DNA of 64,000 nt from [Flexibacter] sp. ATCC 35208 (GTDB taxonomy: Bacteria; Bacteroidota; Bacteroidia; Chitinophagales; Chitinophagaceae). Made by a program: the position numbers and the translations under genes. Positions 53,732 to 62,796 of this stretch are shown in pieces. The stretch spans positions 1-64,000 of the forward strand of contig NZ_MTKN01000041.1 in the NCBI RefSeq assembly GCF_001975825.1, given 5' to 3'. The number at the start of each line of letters is the position of its first letter. Position 1 is the stretch's first letter. The notes beneath the pieces were generated by a model that was not told the DNA's origin, did no database searches, and saw only the letters and a list, made by a program, of their open reading frames with translations.

Positions 53732-53763
53732 TAAATTATCTCATTCAAAAAAATAATAAAAAA

Positions 53764-53779
53764 ACGGGTACGTACCCGT
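53764..53779 (+). promoter_or_regulatory. Perfect palindromic operator before the GH28 gene
   Basis: ACGGGTACGTACCCGT is a perfect 16-base palindrome. A -7-like box TATCTTAG (53788-53795) begins 9 bases after its end, so the site lies within the promoter and binding would repress. A related site lies before the GH20 gene. The LacI-type protein encoded at 51.4 kb is the natural candidate. Confidence 0.75.
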
Positions 53780-53842
53780 AAATTTATTATCTTAGTTAAA
53801 CGATAGCAGTTTTTGTTACATCACATGTAAAATGAGAAACTC

Positions 53843-55276
53843 ATGATAAGGCATTGCATATGGCTTTGGTGCTTATTATTTACTATTGAAGCCCGCAGCC
53901 AATGGTTCGACATAACCAGCTATGGAGCCATCGGAGACAGCACCACTGATAATACAGCTGCTATTCAAAAAGCAGTGGATGCTTGTGCTGCCAAGGGAGG
54001 AAAGGTGTATTTTCCAGCAGGGAAATACCTGAGTGCAACCGTTTATCTGAAAAGTAATGTCACCTTATATATAGCAGGAGGAGCAACCATCCTGGGACAA
54101 AAGGATACAAAATTATACCCGCATCAGCAGGCCGGTATTAGATTTTATGGAGATGAATGGGCACAGCAGGCGCTCTTCTTCTGCAAAGACCAGGAAAACG
54201 TGCACATTGAAGGGAATGGTATCATAGATGGACAGGGCGCAGCATTTGTGACCAATACCCTAAAGAAGCCGGACCGATACCGCAATCGTCCATACCTTCT
54301 GTGGTTCATCGGGTGTAAAAATATCTCTGTGCGGGACATTACACTACGTAATTCAGCCTTCTGGATGCAACACTACCTTGACTGTGACGATGTAAAGATC
54401 CAGGATATAAGAATCTGGAACCATTCCAACAAGAATAATGATATGATGGATATTGATGGCTGTCGTAATGTAATCATATCAGGCATCAACGGGGATAGCG
54501 ATGATGATGGAATTACGATTAAGAGCACATCACCACGTATTTCGGAAAATATTACTATCAGCAATTGTGTCATTAGCAGCCACTGCAATGCGCTGAAGTT
54601 TGGTACAGAATCCACCGGTGGTTTCAGGAATATCGCCGTCACCAATTGTGTGATACGGCCATCTGCGCAATTAATTACCATTTACGGCAAACCTGCAGGA
54701 AACAGCGGCATTTCACTGGAAATGGCCGATGGTGGCATCATGGAAAATGTATCCATAAATAATATAGTAATAGATGGGCCACAAGTGCCGTTGTTCATTC
54801 GCCTGTGCAACAGGGGCCGGAAATATAAGGAAGGCGGCGCAACACCAGCTCCCGGAATAATAAGAAATATACATTTGTCAGATATTCATGCTACAGGTGC
54901 CGACGTTACAGGATGCTCCATCACAGGTATTGCAGGTACACCCTTGCAGGCGCTCTCTCTATCTCATATTACTATCGAAACAGCTGGTGGTGGCAAAGCC
55001 TCTGGCCAGCCAGTGCCGGAACTGGAAAAGGATTATCCTGAAGCTACCATGTTTGGCGTATTACCAGCTTATGGCCTGTTTATAAGATATGCAAAGGATA
55101 TAAGATTATCTGATATTACATTCCGTGCTAAAGAAAAGGACAGCAGGCCAGGCCTGGTGATCAGCCATACACAACAATTTGCCTGCACTGATCTGGATGT
55201 AGCAGGAATAAGCATACAGGATAGCAGCAATGGTTTTACACAGGAGAAAGGTGCAAAAAAGAAATTAATTGAATAA
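53843..55276 (+). CDS. GH28-family polygalacturonase-like glycoside hydrolase
   Basis: A 477-residue secreted protein with signal peptide (WLWCLLFTIEARS) and a right-handed beta-helix. The GH28 active-site pattern is visible: NDMMDIDGCRNV, GDSDDDGITIKS with catalytic Asp residues, and HCNALKFGTESTGG. The N-terminal ITSYGAIGDSTTDNTAAIQ is the usual pectate-lyase-like cap. Likely substrate is a polymer with galacturonic acid or a related uronate. It is preceded by the perfect palindrome and appears to be its own unit. Confidence 0.9.
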   Translation: MIRHCIWLWCLLFTIEARSQWFDITSYGAIGDSTTDNTAAIQKAVDACAAKGGKVYFPAGKYLSATVYLKSNVTLYIAGGATILGQKDTKLYPHQQAGIRFYGDEWAQQALFFCKDQENVHIEGNGIIDGQGAAFVTNTLKKPDRYRNRPYLLWFIGCKNISVRDITLRNSAFWMQHYLDCDDVKIQDIRIWNHSNKNNDMMDIDGCRNVIISGINGDSDDDGITIKSTSPRISENITISNCVISSHCNALKFGTESTGGFRNIAVTNCVIRPSAQLITIYGKPAGNSGISLEMADGGIMENVSINNIVIDGPQVPLFIRLCNRGRKYKEGGATPAPGIIRNIHLSDIHATGADVTGCSITGIAGTPLQALSLSHITIETAGGGKASGQPVPELEKDYPEATMFGVLPAYGLFIRYAKDIRLSDITFRAKEKDSRPGLVISHTQQFACTDLDVAGISIQDSSNGFTQEKGAKKKLIE

Positions 55277-55278
55277 TT

Positions 55279-55294
55279 ACGGGTACGTTACCGG
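55279..55294 (+). promoter_or_regulatory. Second operator-like site, before the GH20 operon
   Basis: ACGGGTACGTTACCGG matches the upstream palindrome at 13 of 16 positions, with the left half ACGGGTACGT unchanged. An imperfect -7-like box TATATTGT (55304-55311) begins 10 bases after its end, nearly the same geometry as the first site. It starts two bases after the GH28 stop. Confidence 0.65.
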
Positions 55295-55422
55295 AAAAAT
55301 TCTTATATTGTAGTAGAGGTATTTCATTTTCATGTAAATGTTCGTTTAAACACACTATAGGTAAGTAGGAGCTAATTTATCAGGGGGGACAATTCTTTTA
55401 TTCCAGTGGATATACATAAACT

Positions 55423-57744
55423 ATGACAGCTTATAGAAATCTATTTCTATTAATGGGGATGTTTTTGCCCATGGTATTCACGCACGCAGCTGTTCTACCG
55501 GTAATTCCTTATCCGCAGTTTGTAAAGGAGGGGAAAGACAATGTCAGCATGCCTGTAAAGTTACTGCTGACTGGAAAGGACAGTGCTATGCAGGCACGTC
55601 TCCTTCGCCACTGGCAACTGCCGGCAGCATCCGGTCCGCAGGAAGCCATTAGCCTATATATCATTAGTGGTAATGCAACTATCAATGCGCTTGTCCGGCG
55701 TTATGCTCAAAATAATATTGAGAAAATAGGAAAAGAAGGATATATACTAGTCATCAATCACCAACATCGGTTCATAGCTGCCAACGATGAAGTTGGACTG
55801 TTTTACGGTTTACAAACGCTCAGACAGCTTACAGGGGCACACTGGAAAACAGCAGTCACCATTATTGACTGGCCTGATTTTCCAGCCCGGGTAGTGTTTG
55901 ACGACATCAGCCGCGGTCCCATATCGACAGTCGATTATATAAAAAAGCAAATTCAACGCCTGGCAGAGTTAAAGGTCAATTATCTCTCGTTTTATATAGA
56001 ACATGTAGTACAGCCATTATCTCATCCGGATTTTGCCCCGGCAGATGGAAAGCTGACTATCCGGCAAATCCGTGAACTAAGCGATTATGCAGCAGATTAT
56101 CACATGCAGCTGGTAGGAAATTTTCAGTCGTTCGGCCACTTTGAGAAGATCCTCGCATTACCTCAATACAGGCATATGGGAGAATCAGCTATGCTCATCT
56201 CACCACTTGACGACAGTGCACGCATATTCCTGAAGGATGTAATTGGAGAGCTGTGCGATGCCTTCAGCGCGCCCTGGTTTAATGTAAACTGTGACGAAAC
56301 ATTTGGAATTGATAAAGGACGATCAGCAAAATATGTTGACAGCGTAGGCATCCCGAAGTTTTATGCCGGCTTTCTCCAATTACTATATGATGTCGTGAAA
56401 CAACATGGTAAAAAAATGATGATGTGGGGAGATATGGCCTTAAAGCATACGGAAATTCTGGACCTCCTCCCCAGAGACATCATGTACCTCTCATGGGAAT
56501 ATGGAGACCAGGCGAACTTTGATCAGTGGATAAAACCTTTTGCCCGGCGGGGATTACAGTATATGGTATGCCCGGGTATTGTCAACTCTTACCGCATGTT
56601 TCCTGATATGATCATGGCGAAAAAAAACATAGGCGGATTTATTAAACAGGGCAGGGAGAGCGGTGCCGCTGGTGTGTTTACTACGGTGTGGGATGATGGC
56701 GGCACCTACCTTTTTGATGCAGACTGGTATGGGGTTTACCTTGCTGCAGACAAAAGCTGGAATACGGGTGCTGATGGGTTTGATCTCCGCTTTGAAAACG
56801 TTGCATATGGTACGTATAATGGTAACTATGTAAATGCTCTTTTTACGCTGATGCAGCTGCGTGAACAGCCAGTTACCTATAACCTGAATGATCAGCTGTG
56901 GAAACAACAGATTGTACCTGACAGCGGCAAACAAATGATCCTGAATAATAACAGTATAGCCGAGGCATTACATATTGTGAGAATAGCCACTAGCCTAAGC
57001 CACCGGGCAGTGCCTGCGCTTCATCCGGAAGATCTTGCAGCGATGCAGCTGGTCATCCATCAGTATGAGCTGATGCTGCGAACCAGGCAGGTTATGGTAG
57101 ATCCTGATATGAGCACAGACAGTCTCGTAGCAGCCTACAAGGCTACTGCCGAAACCTTCAGGAAGCTATGGTTGAATGAAAATCAACCTTACTGGCTGGA
57201 TACGGTGTTACACTCCTGGTCGCAAAAGGTGAAGGAATTACAGGAGCTGCCAGCCCGTAGAAAGGATATCATACCAACAACCTCCTTTTACTTTACCAAT
57301 TGGCTGCTGTGCGGTAACCTGCCGTCAATAGATGGAATGGATAAAGCGTTGCAACCTTCGCCTGGCGATGTATACATTTATGATGGTAATAAGTATCGCT
57401 GGCAGAAGTTTGCAGCCACAAATGGAGGGATTATCGACCTGGAAGAAAAATACCTGCCATCTGTTGTATATGCCTATTGCCAGCTACAAACAGACAGCGC
57501 CCGGGTAGTAGATGCATGGCTGACAGCCGGAGACAGCACGGTGTTGTATTGTAATGGCCATGAAGTAAAAACTGTGCAAAACCCGGTGCAGCTACCTTTA
57601 CACACAGGCATAAACCACATCCTCATCCGGAGCACTGGAAATCGCCGCAGGTTTACCTTCCGGCTGCGGGATGACCTTGTAATCACTAATCATAAGCACA
57701 AATACCAGATAAATTCAAAAACCAACCGTTATGAAGTGGATTAA
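55423..57744 (+). CDS. GH20-like beta-N-acetylhexosaminidase
   Basis: A 773-residue exported protein. An N-terminal GH20b-like domain (about 25-150; LFYGLQTLRQLTG) precedes the GH20 barrel (about 155-480). WPDFPARVVFDDISRGP opens the barrel, and FNVNCDETFGID (about 286-297) holds the catalytic Asp-Glu pair; most GH20 enzymes have GGDE here, so NCDE is a variation. A C-terminal extension of about 290 residues includes a helical part and a beta-sandwich-like end. Likely removes terminal N-acetylhexosamines. It overlaps the next gene by 14 bases. Confidence 0.85.
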   Translation: MTAYRNLFLLMGMFLPMVFTHAAVLPVIPYPQFVKEGKDNVSMPVKLLLTGKDSAMQARLLRHWQLPAASGPQEAISLYIISGNATINALVRRYAQNNIEKIGKEGYILVINHQHRFIAANDEVGLFYGLQTLRQLTGAHWKTAVTIIDWPDFPARVVFDDISRGPISTVDYIKKQIQRLAELKVNYLSFYIEHVVQPLSHPDFAPADGKLTIRQIRELSDYAADYHMQLVGNFQSFGHFEKILALPQYRHMGESAMLISPLDDSARIFLKDVIGELCDAFSAPWFNVNCDETFGIDKGRSAKYVDSVGIPKFYAGFLQLLYDVVKQHGKKMMMWGDMALKHTEILDLLPRDIMYLSWEYGDQANFDQWIKPFARRGLQYMVCPGIVNSYRMFPDMIMAKKNIGGFIKQGRESGAAGVFTTVWDDGGTYLFDADWYGVYLAADKSWNTGADGFDLRFENVAYGTYNGNYVNALFTLMQLREQPVTYNLNDQLWKQQIVPDSGKQMILNNNSIAEALHIVRIATSLSHRAVPALHPEDLAAMQLVIHQYELMLRTRQVMVDPDMSTDSLVAAYKATAETFRKLWLNENQPYWLDTVLHSWSQKVKELQELPARRKDIIPTTSFYFTNWLLCGNLPSIDGMDKALQPSPGDVYIYDGNKYRWQKFAATNGGIIDLEEKYLPSVVYAYCQLQTDSARVVDAWLTAGDSTVLYCNGHEVKTVQNPVQLPLHTGINHILIRSTGNRRRFTFRLRDDLVITNHKHKYQINSKTNRYEVD

Positions 57745-58957
57745 AACAGCTTTAATGTGCCTGCTTACGATATCAGCCCCGGCGCAGCTGAAAAAGGAAG
57801 ATGTCGTCAGGGCCATCGATCAGACTGCCCGCTATGTGGCAGATGTATTGATCGATTCCGCAGGTAAGTCCCGCTGTGATTATAATGTGCTGGAAGGAAA
57901 ATGGTATCCCTACGAAGTGCCCTGGCATACTGGACAGGCTGTAAATGCACTGCTGGCGGCTTATAAGGTAACAGGCAATATACATTATCTGGATGCGGCG
58001 AAAAGAGGCGGCAATTACTGGATCAACATGGAAATAAAGGACGATCCCAAACTGAATGGCATGGTGCGCGCTATCCATGGCGATGTGCTGGGACAGGACT
58101 ATTATGTATTTGCTACTGTTTCCGATGGTACGCCAGGTATCTATGAGTTGTCAAGGGTCACCAAAGATCCTACATATGCAAAAGTGGCTACCGGTGCAGC
58201 AAAATGGATGCTGAAAAACATGTATTACCCGCAGATGGGCGTGTGCTACGACCTGATAGATGTAAAAACAGGGGAGGTGGTGAAAGAGAACAGCCCTTTC
58301 TGGAAAGGCAAAAAGAAGCAAGAGCTGTATGACGTATCAAGGCCAAACACAGAGGGATCCCTGTTCAAGGATGCATATGAGTTTTCAGGAGATACAGCCT
58401 TTCGCAATGCATTCATCCTCCTTTGCAACAGCCTGATCGAAAAGCAGGGGCCTGAAGGCTTGTGGATGCGGTTTACACCCAATTCAATGGAAGCACATTC
58501 CTTTCATCCCCGTTTTTCTTTATGGTATGCTGAATCGCTGATAGAAGCGTTTTATCTCACAAAGGATAAAAAATACCTGGAGGCAGCTGCCCGCACAGCG
58601 CGTCTTTTTGCAAACACCCAAACGGAAGAAGGAACCATCTATTATGATAACTATACAAACGGACGGACGCCAGATAAAGGTTCAGCCACCGGTTCGGCAG
58701 TATCGCTTGCCGGCATTGTCTGGATCAAGCTGGCAGAACAGGGATACACAGAGTTTAATGAGAATATAGAAAAGTCGGCAGTATGGCTTATGAAAAACAG
58801 GTTCGCCGAAAATCATCCGGATCCAAACCTCCGGGGGGCCGTACTGGAAACGCGCACAAGATTTAAGAAAGGGAAAATATGGCTCACAAACAGGGATATC
58901 GGAACTTCATTTGCAGTCCGGTTTCTTTCGGATTATCTGAATTATAAGTTTAAGTAG
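57731..58957 (+). CDS. Exported (alpha/alpha)6-barrel protein, possible glycoside hydrolase
   Basis: A 408-residue protein with signal peptide (ending APAQ, residue 19) and repeated helical hairpins typical of six-hairpin glycosidase folds (WHTGQAVNALLAAYKVTGN, then FSLWYAESLIEAFYLTKDKK). The GH88/GH105 active-site motifs are not obvious, so the family is unassigned. Its overlap with the GH20 gene and the TonB receptor 34 bases downstream mark it as part of the same sugar-use operon. Confidence 0.7.
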   Translation: MKWIKTALMCLLTISAPAQLKKEDVVRAIDQTARYVADVLIDSAGKSRCDYNVLEGKWYPYEVPWHTGQAVNALLAAYKVTGNIHYLDAAKRGGNYWINMEIKDDPKLNGMVRAIHGDVLGQDYYVFATVSDGTPGIYELSRVTKDPTYAKVATGAAKWMLKNMYYPQMGVCYDLIDVKTGEVVKENSPFWKGKKKQELYDVSRPNTEGSLFKDAYEFSGDTAFRNAFILLCNSLIEKQGPEGLWMRFTPNSMEAHSFHPRFSLWYAESLIEAFYLTKDKKYLEAAARTARLFANTQTEEGTIYYDNYTNGRTPDKGSATGSAVSLAGIVWIKLAEQGYTEFNENIEKSAVWLMKNRFAENHPDPNLRGAVLETRTRFKKGKIWLTNRDIGTSFAVRFLSDYLNYKFK

Positions 58958-58991
58958 GGTCTATTAATTATTCAACCAAAATTATCTCTAC

Positions 58992-61835
58992 ATGAAAGCA
59001 GGTATTCACCTGTTACGGACGCTCTTTTTCTTTACAGCGTCACTGATATGCCTTGTATCGGATGTAACAGCACAACAGTCGCCGGGCAACATTAAAGGCC
59101 TGATTACAGATACGGAAGGTAATGCCCTGCCGGGAGCTTCCGTGAAAATTAAAGGAACTACAAAAGGGGTGTCTACCGGTACCGCCGGCACCTTTGAGTT
59201 GCAAGGTGTGAAAGAAGGCTCCTATACCCTTCAGATCAACTATATGGGGTACGCCCCGATGGAAACAGAGGTGAAGGTAAAAGGTGGCAGCACAGTAGTG
59301 AAGGATATAAAGATGTCGTCAAATGTTCACAGCCTTTCCACGATCCAGGTATCGAGTGTAATGGAAGGCCAGCAGAAAGCGCTGAACCAGCAGCGGAATG
59401 CCGACAACATTAAGCAGGTAGTCTCTGCTGACGTGATGGGCCGTTTTCCTGATCTGAACGTGGCCGAATCTATGCAACGCCTGCCGGGTGTCACCATTGG
59501 CCGCAATACCAGTGGAGAGGGCGCCACAGTACAGCTGAGGGGTACGCCGGGGAACTTTACCAACATCAATGTAAATGGCGAGCAGATCATGGGCTCTTCT
59601 GAGGATGGTGAACGTAATGCTACCCTGGATCTCATCCCTGTCAATGTGCTTTCTTCCATGGAAGTGATCAAAACGCTCACCCCGGACCTGGACGGAGACG
59701 CTATCGCGGGGGTCGTGAATATGAAATCTCCTACCGCCATCTCACTTAAACCCAGGCTTGCCCTTGATGCAGGACTTGGCTACAACCAACTGAGAAGTAA
59801 ATCCAATGGGATTGGCAACATTTCGTACGGCCAGCGTTTCTTCCAGAACGAGAACAATCCAAACGGAAAGCTTGGCGTGATACTCACTGGCAGCTATTAC
59901 CGCACTACTAACGGTTATGATGAAGTAAATGCACAGGTATGGGAGCTAAAGGACTTCGGAGATGGGAAAGACTCTATCTATTTCCCTACTGATATCAGGT
60001 ATCTCTACACGGAAAATCAGCGAACAAGGGTAGGAGCTTCTGCTACTATCGACTATAACTTTTCTCCGGTAACTAACCTTGTGCTGAACGTGATGTACAG
60101 CGACAGGGATAATAACATGACGAGATACAGGAAACGTACTCGCATGCAGACAAAGAATACCTCTGTTGATGCAGACGGCAATTATGTGACCAGTAAGGGT
60201 CGCTCATACAACGAAATAAAAGATGCATCAGAAGATAATGGGAACCTGAATTTTAATCTCCAGGGTGAAACCCAGATCGGAAGAGTAAAGCTGGATGGAG
60301 GTGCCTTCTATAGCATCTCTAAACTGAAAAGCAGGAACAACACATTTAACTTTATTACAGGAAATATACCTCTGACCATCAGTAAACTGAACGAAGATTA
60401 TCTGATGGCTACAGGTACTGACTGGCGGAATGATGCTTCCCTTTTTACCTACAACACCATTGAACGTGATTACTTTAATATTGAAGGCAAAAATTTTGTT
60501 GCTAAAATCAATGCCACTGTGCCCTATAAAATAGGTAACAACTCCGCCATTTTTAAAGCAGGCGTGAAGGTGAAGTCCATGCACAATAAGCGGTATAAGC
60601 TGCCCAATACTCTGGTAGCTAACTTTAGCGGAGATGCCGCAGATGGTAAGCTCACTAACTTCGCCGGCTTGACTAATGTTGATGATGAGCTGCTGGACGG
60701 AAATTTTGACTTTGGTCTGGGTGTCGATAAAACCTCCACCATCAACTACTTTAACAAGCATTACGCTGCCAACGATGGCACCTTTACCACTGATGAATCC
60801 AGTACACGAGTAAGCAAAGACGCATATTTTTATGATGCAGTAGAAACCATAACAGCAGGATATCTCATGAACCGGATCCAGTTCAACCGGTTCATGTTAC
60901 TGGGCGGCCTTCGTGTAGAACGCACAGACGTAGACTATAAAGGCAACATCATTACCCAGGACGAGGATGAACAGTGGGCTTCCACCACCCTGGCAAAGAA
61001 GACAAACAGCTATGTGCGGTTTCTGCCTAACATCCAGGGTAAATATGATCTTACAAAGTCATCTCTGATCCGTGGTGGTGTGACCTTTGGCTATTCCCGT
61101 CCGAATTTCGCAGACCTCGTGCCTGGCCGTATCATCAATATCCTCAGCGAAACCGTGACCGATGGTAATCCTGAGCTAAAGCCGGCATTCTCTACCAATG
61201 TAGACCTGATGGCAGAAAAATACCTGTCTAACCTGGGTATCCTTTCCGGGGGCATCTTCTATAAGAAGATCGACAAGTTCCAATACAACAGCGTGATCAA
61301 CCTGGACGGAGATGAATTTGACGGGGCAGATCAATATACAGGCTGGAGATATTACCAGACGCTGAATGGTAACTCTGCTAATGTATACGGACTGGAGTTG
61401 AATGCACAGGCAAATATGACCTTCCTGCCAGGATTCCTGAAAGGATTCACCATTTTCGCTAACTATACTTACAGCCACTCTGATGCTGATGCACAGTTCC
61501 GCAAGAACCTGCGTCTGCCTGGTCAGGCCACCCACAGTGCCAACGGATCGCTGGCATATTCTTTAAAGGGCTTCACTATCCAGGGTAATCTTAACTACAA
61601 CGGATCTTACGTCGTAAGCCTGGGTGATGATGCGGATAAAGATGTGATCAGGGATGCACGTGTGCAGGTGGATGCCAATGCATCTTACCAACTCAGTAAA
61701 TACTTTACTGTATACGTGGAGGCACAAAATCTTACAAATGCTCCCCAGCGCTCTTATTTCGGTAACAAGCAGCGCATTTACGAAAAGCAATTTTATTCCT
61801 ATTGGGGACGTGCCGGTCTCAAATTCAGATTTTAA
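58992..61835 (+). CDS. TonB-dependent receptor with carboxypeptidase-regulatory-like domain
   Basis: A 947-residue outer-membrane receptor. Signal peptide to about residue 27, then a carboxypeptidase-regulatory-like domain at about 32-115 (GLITDTEGNALPGASVKIKG), a plug at about 120-255 (MQRLPGVTIGRNTSGEGATV, then LDGDAIAGVVNMKS) and a barrel to the terminal aromatic residue. There is no STN domain and no SusD partner, so it is of the classical receptor type related to those for oligosaccharides. Substrate is expected to be the product of the neighbouring hydrolases. Confidence 0.93.
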   Translation: MKAGIHLLRTLFFFTASLICLVSDVTAQQSPGNIKGLITDTEGNALPGASVKIKGTTKGVSTGTAGTFELQGVKEGSYTLQINYMGYAPMETEVKVKGGSTVVKDIKMSSNVHSLSTIQVSSVMEGQQKALNQQRNADNIKQVVSADVMGRFPDLNVAESMQRLPGVTIGRNTSGEGATVQLRGTPGNFTNINVNGEQIMGSSEDGERNATLDLIPVNVLSSMEVIKTLTPDLDGDAIAGVVNMKSPTAISLKPRLALDAGLGYNQLRSKSNGIGNISYGQRFFQNENNPNGKLGVILTGSYYRTTNGYDEVNAQVWELKDFGDGKDSIYFPTDIRYLYTENQRTRVGASATIDYNFSPVTNLVLNVMYSDRDNNMTRYRKRTRMQTKNTSVDADGNYVTSKGRSYNEIKDASEDNGNLNFNLQGETQIGRVKLDGGAFYSISKLKSRNNTFNFITGNIPLTISKLNEDYLMATGTDWRNDASLFTYNTIERDYFNIEGKNFVAKINATVPYKIGNNSAIFKAGVKVKSMHNKRYKLPNTLVANFSGDAADGKLTNFAGLTNVDDELLDGNFDFGLGVDKTSTINYFNKHYAANDGTFTTDESSTRVSKDAYFYDAVETITAGYLMNRIQFNRFMLLGGLRVERTDVDYKGNIITQDEDEQWASTTLAKKTNSYVRFLPNIQGKYDLTKSSLIRGGVTFGYSRPNFADLVPGRIINILSETVTDGNPELKPAFSTNVDLMAEKYLSNLGILSGGIFYKKIDKFQYNSVINLDGDEFDGADQYTGWRYYQTLNGNSANVYGLELNAQANMTFLPGFLKGFTIFANYTYSHSDADAQFRKNLRLPGQATHSANGSLAYSLKGFTIQGNLNYNGSYVVSLGDDADKDVIRDARVQVDANASYQLSKYFTVYVEAQNLTNAPQRSYFGNKQRIYEKQFYSYWGRAGLKFRF

Positions 61836-61859
61836 ACAAGGTGGAAAAATAAAATAAGC

Positions 61860-62618
61860 ATGACAGCAATTACAGCAGGACAGTTAGCCGTTAATATTTA
61901 TGAAAATCGTCAGGCGCTTGGACAAGCTGCAGCTACGATGGCCGCACAGCAGATAAAAGAGCTGTTGCAGCAGCAGCCTGTAGTCAATATCATCTTTGCC
62001 GCAGCCGGTTCGCAACTGGAGTTTCTGGCTGCTTTGATCAGGGAAGACCTCGAATGGAACAGGGTTCAGGCATTTCATATGGACGAATACACGGGTCTGC
62101 CGGATGGACATCCACAGCTGTTCAGTAATTTCCTGAGAGAAAGGATTTTCGGCAAAGTGTCGTTTAAAAATATTTTTTACATTAACGGACAGGCCACTGA
62201 CATTCATATTGAATGTAGCAGGTATGCGGCTTTGCTGAAAACGAATCCTGTAGATATCACCTTCATGGGCATTGGTGAAAATGCCCACCTGGCCTTTAAC
62301 GATCCGCATGTGGCTTTGTTTAACGACAGCAAGCTGGTGAAAATAGTAGACCTGGACGAAGCCTGCAAGCAGCAGCAGGTAAACGAAGGTTGCTTTCCAC
62401 AAGCCGCTGATGTACCTCCATATGCTTATACACTCACCATTCCTGCTCTGCTCAACGCGAAGTATATTTATTGTATGGTGCCAGGAGCAACAAAGGCACA
62501 GGCCGTATATTATACACTAAAAAATGATATCTCAGAAAAATACCCTTCAACCATCTTAAGGAAACATGAAAACACAATCATGTTCCTTGACAAGGAAAGT
62601 GCCGCACTGATCATCTAA
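61860..62618 (+). CDS. NagB-family glucosamine-6-phosphate deaminase-like protein
   Basis: A 252-residue cytoplasmic protein of the NagB/6-phosphogluconolactonase fold. AAAGSQLEFLAAL, FHMDEYTGLP (with the catalytic Asp) and GIGENAHLAFNDP (with the catalytic His) match NagB. It would convert glucosamine-6-phosphate to fructose-6-phosphate and ammonia, which fits a GH20 hexosaminidase upstream. In Bacteroidota, NagB-like proteins also occur in other amino sugar or sugar-acid loci, so the exact substrate is open. Confidence 0.85.
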   Translation: MTAITAGQLAVNIYENRQALGQAAATMAAQQIKELLQQQPVVNIIFAAAGSQLEFLAALIREDLEWNRVQAFHMDEYTGLPDGHPQLFSNFLRERIFGKVSFKNIFYINGQATDIHIECSRYAALLKTNPVDITFMGIGENAHLAFNDPHVALFNDSKLVKIVDLDEACKQQQVNEGCFPQAADVPPYAYTLTIPALLNAKYIYCMVPGATKAQAVYYTLKNDISEKYPSTILRKHENTIMFLDKESAALII

Positions 62619-62628
62619 ATCCAACTTT

Positions 62629-62786
62629 ATGCATCCGTTACATCCGCCTACAGCTGAGGAGATTACAAAGCAGAGTTGGTGAAGACTTTCCGTCAGGATA
62701 TCAAACCGCTTGAAATCATCCAGCCGCAAGGTCCCAGCTTAATGGTAAATGGTTATGAGGTGAGTTGGCAAAACCAAATAAGTTAA
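62629..62786 (+). pseudogene. Remnant of a copper amine oxidase gene
   Basis: Two short pieces remain. The first, [12 protein letters not shown], matches the usual N-terminus of copper amine oxidases and meets a stop after 17 codons. The second, in another frame, reads [20 protein letters not shown] and EVSWQNQIS, the conserved segment found about 200 residues further into these enzymes. The middle and the whole catalytic part are gone. The remnant lies between the NagB-like gene and the transporter gene. Confidence 0.75.
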
Positions 62787-62796
62787 ATTATAAGTC

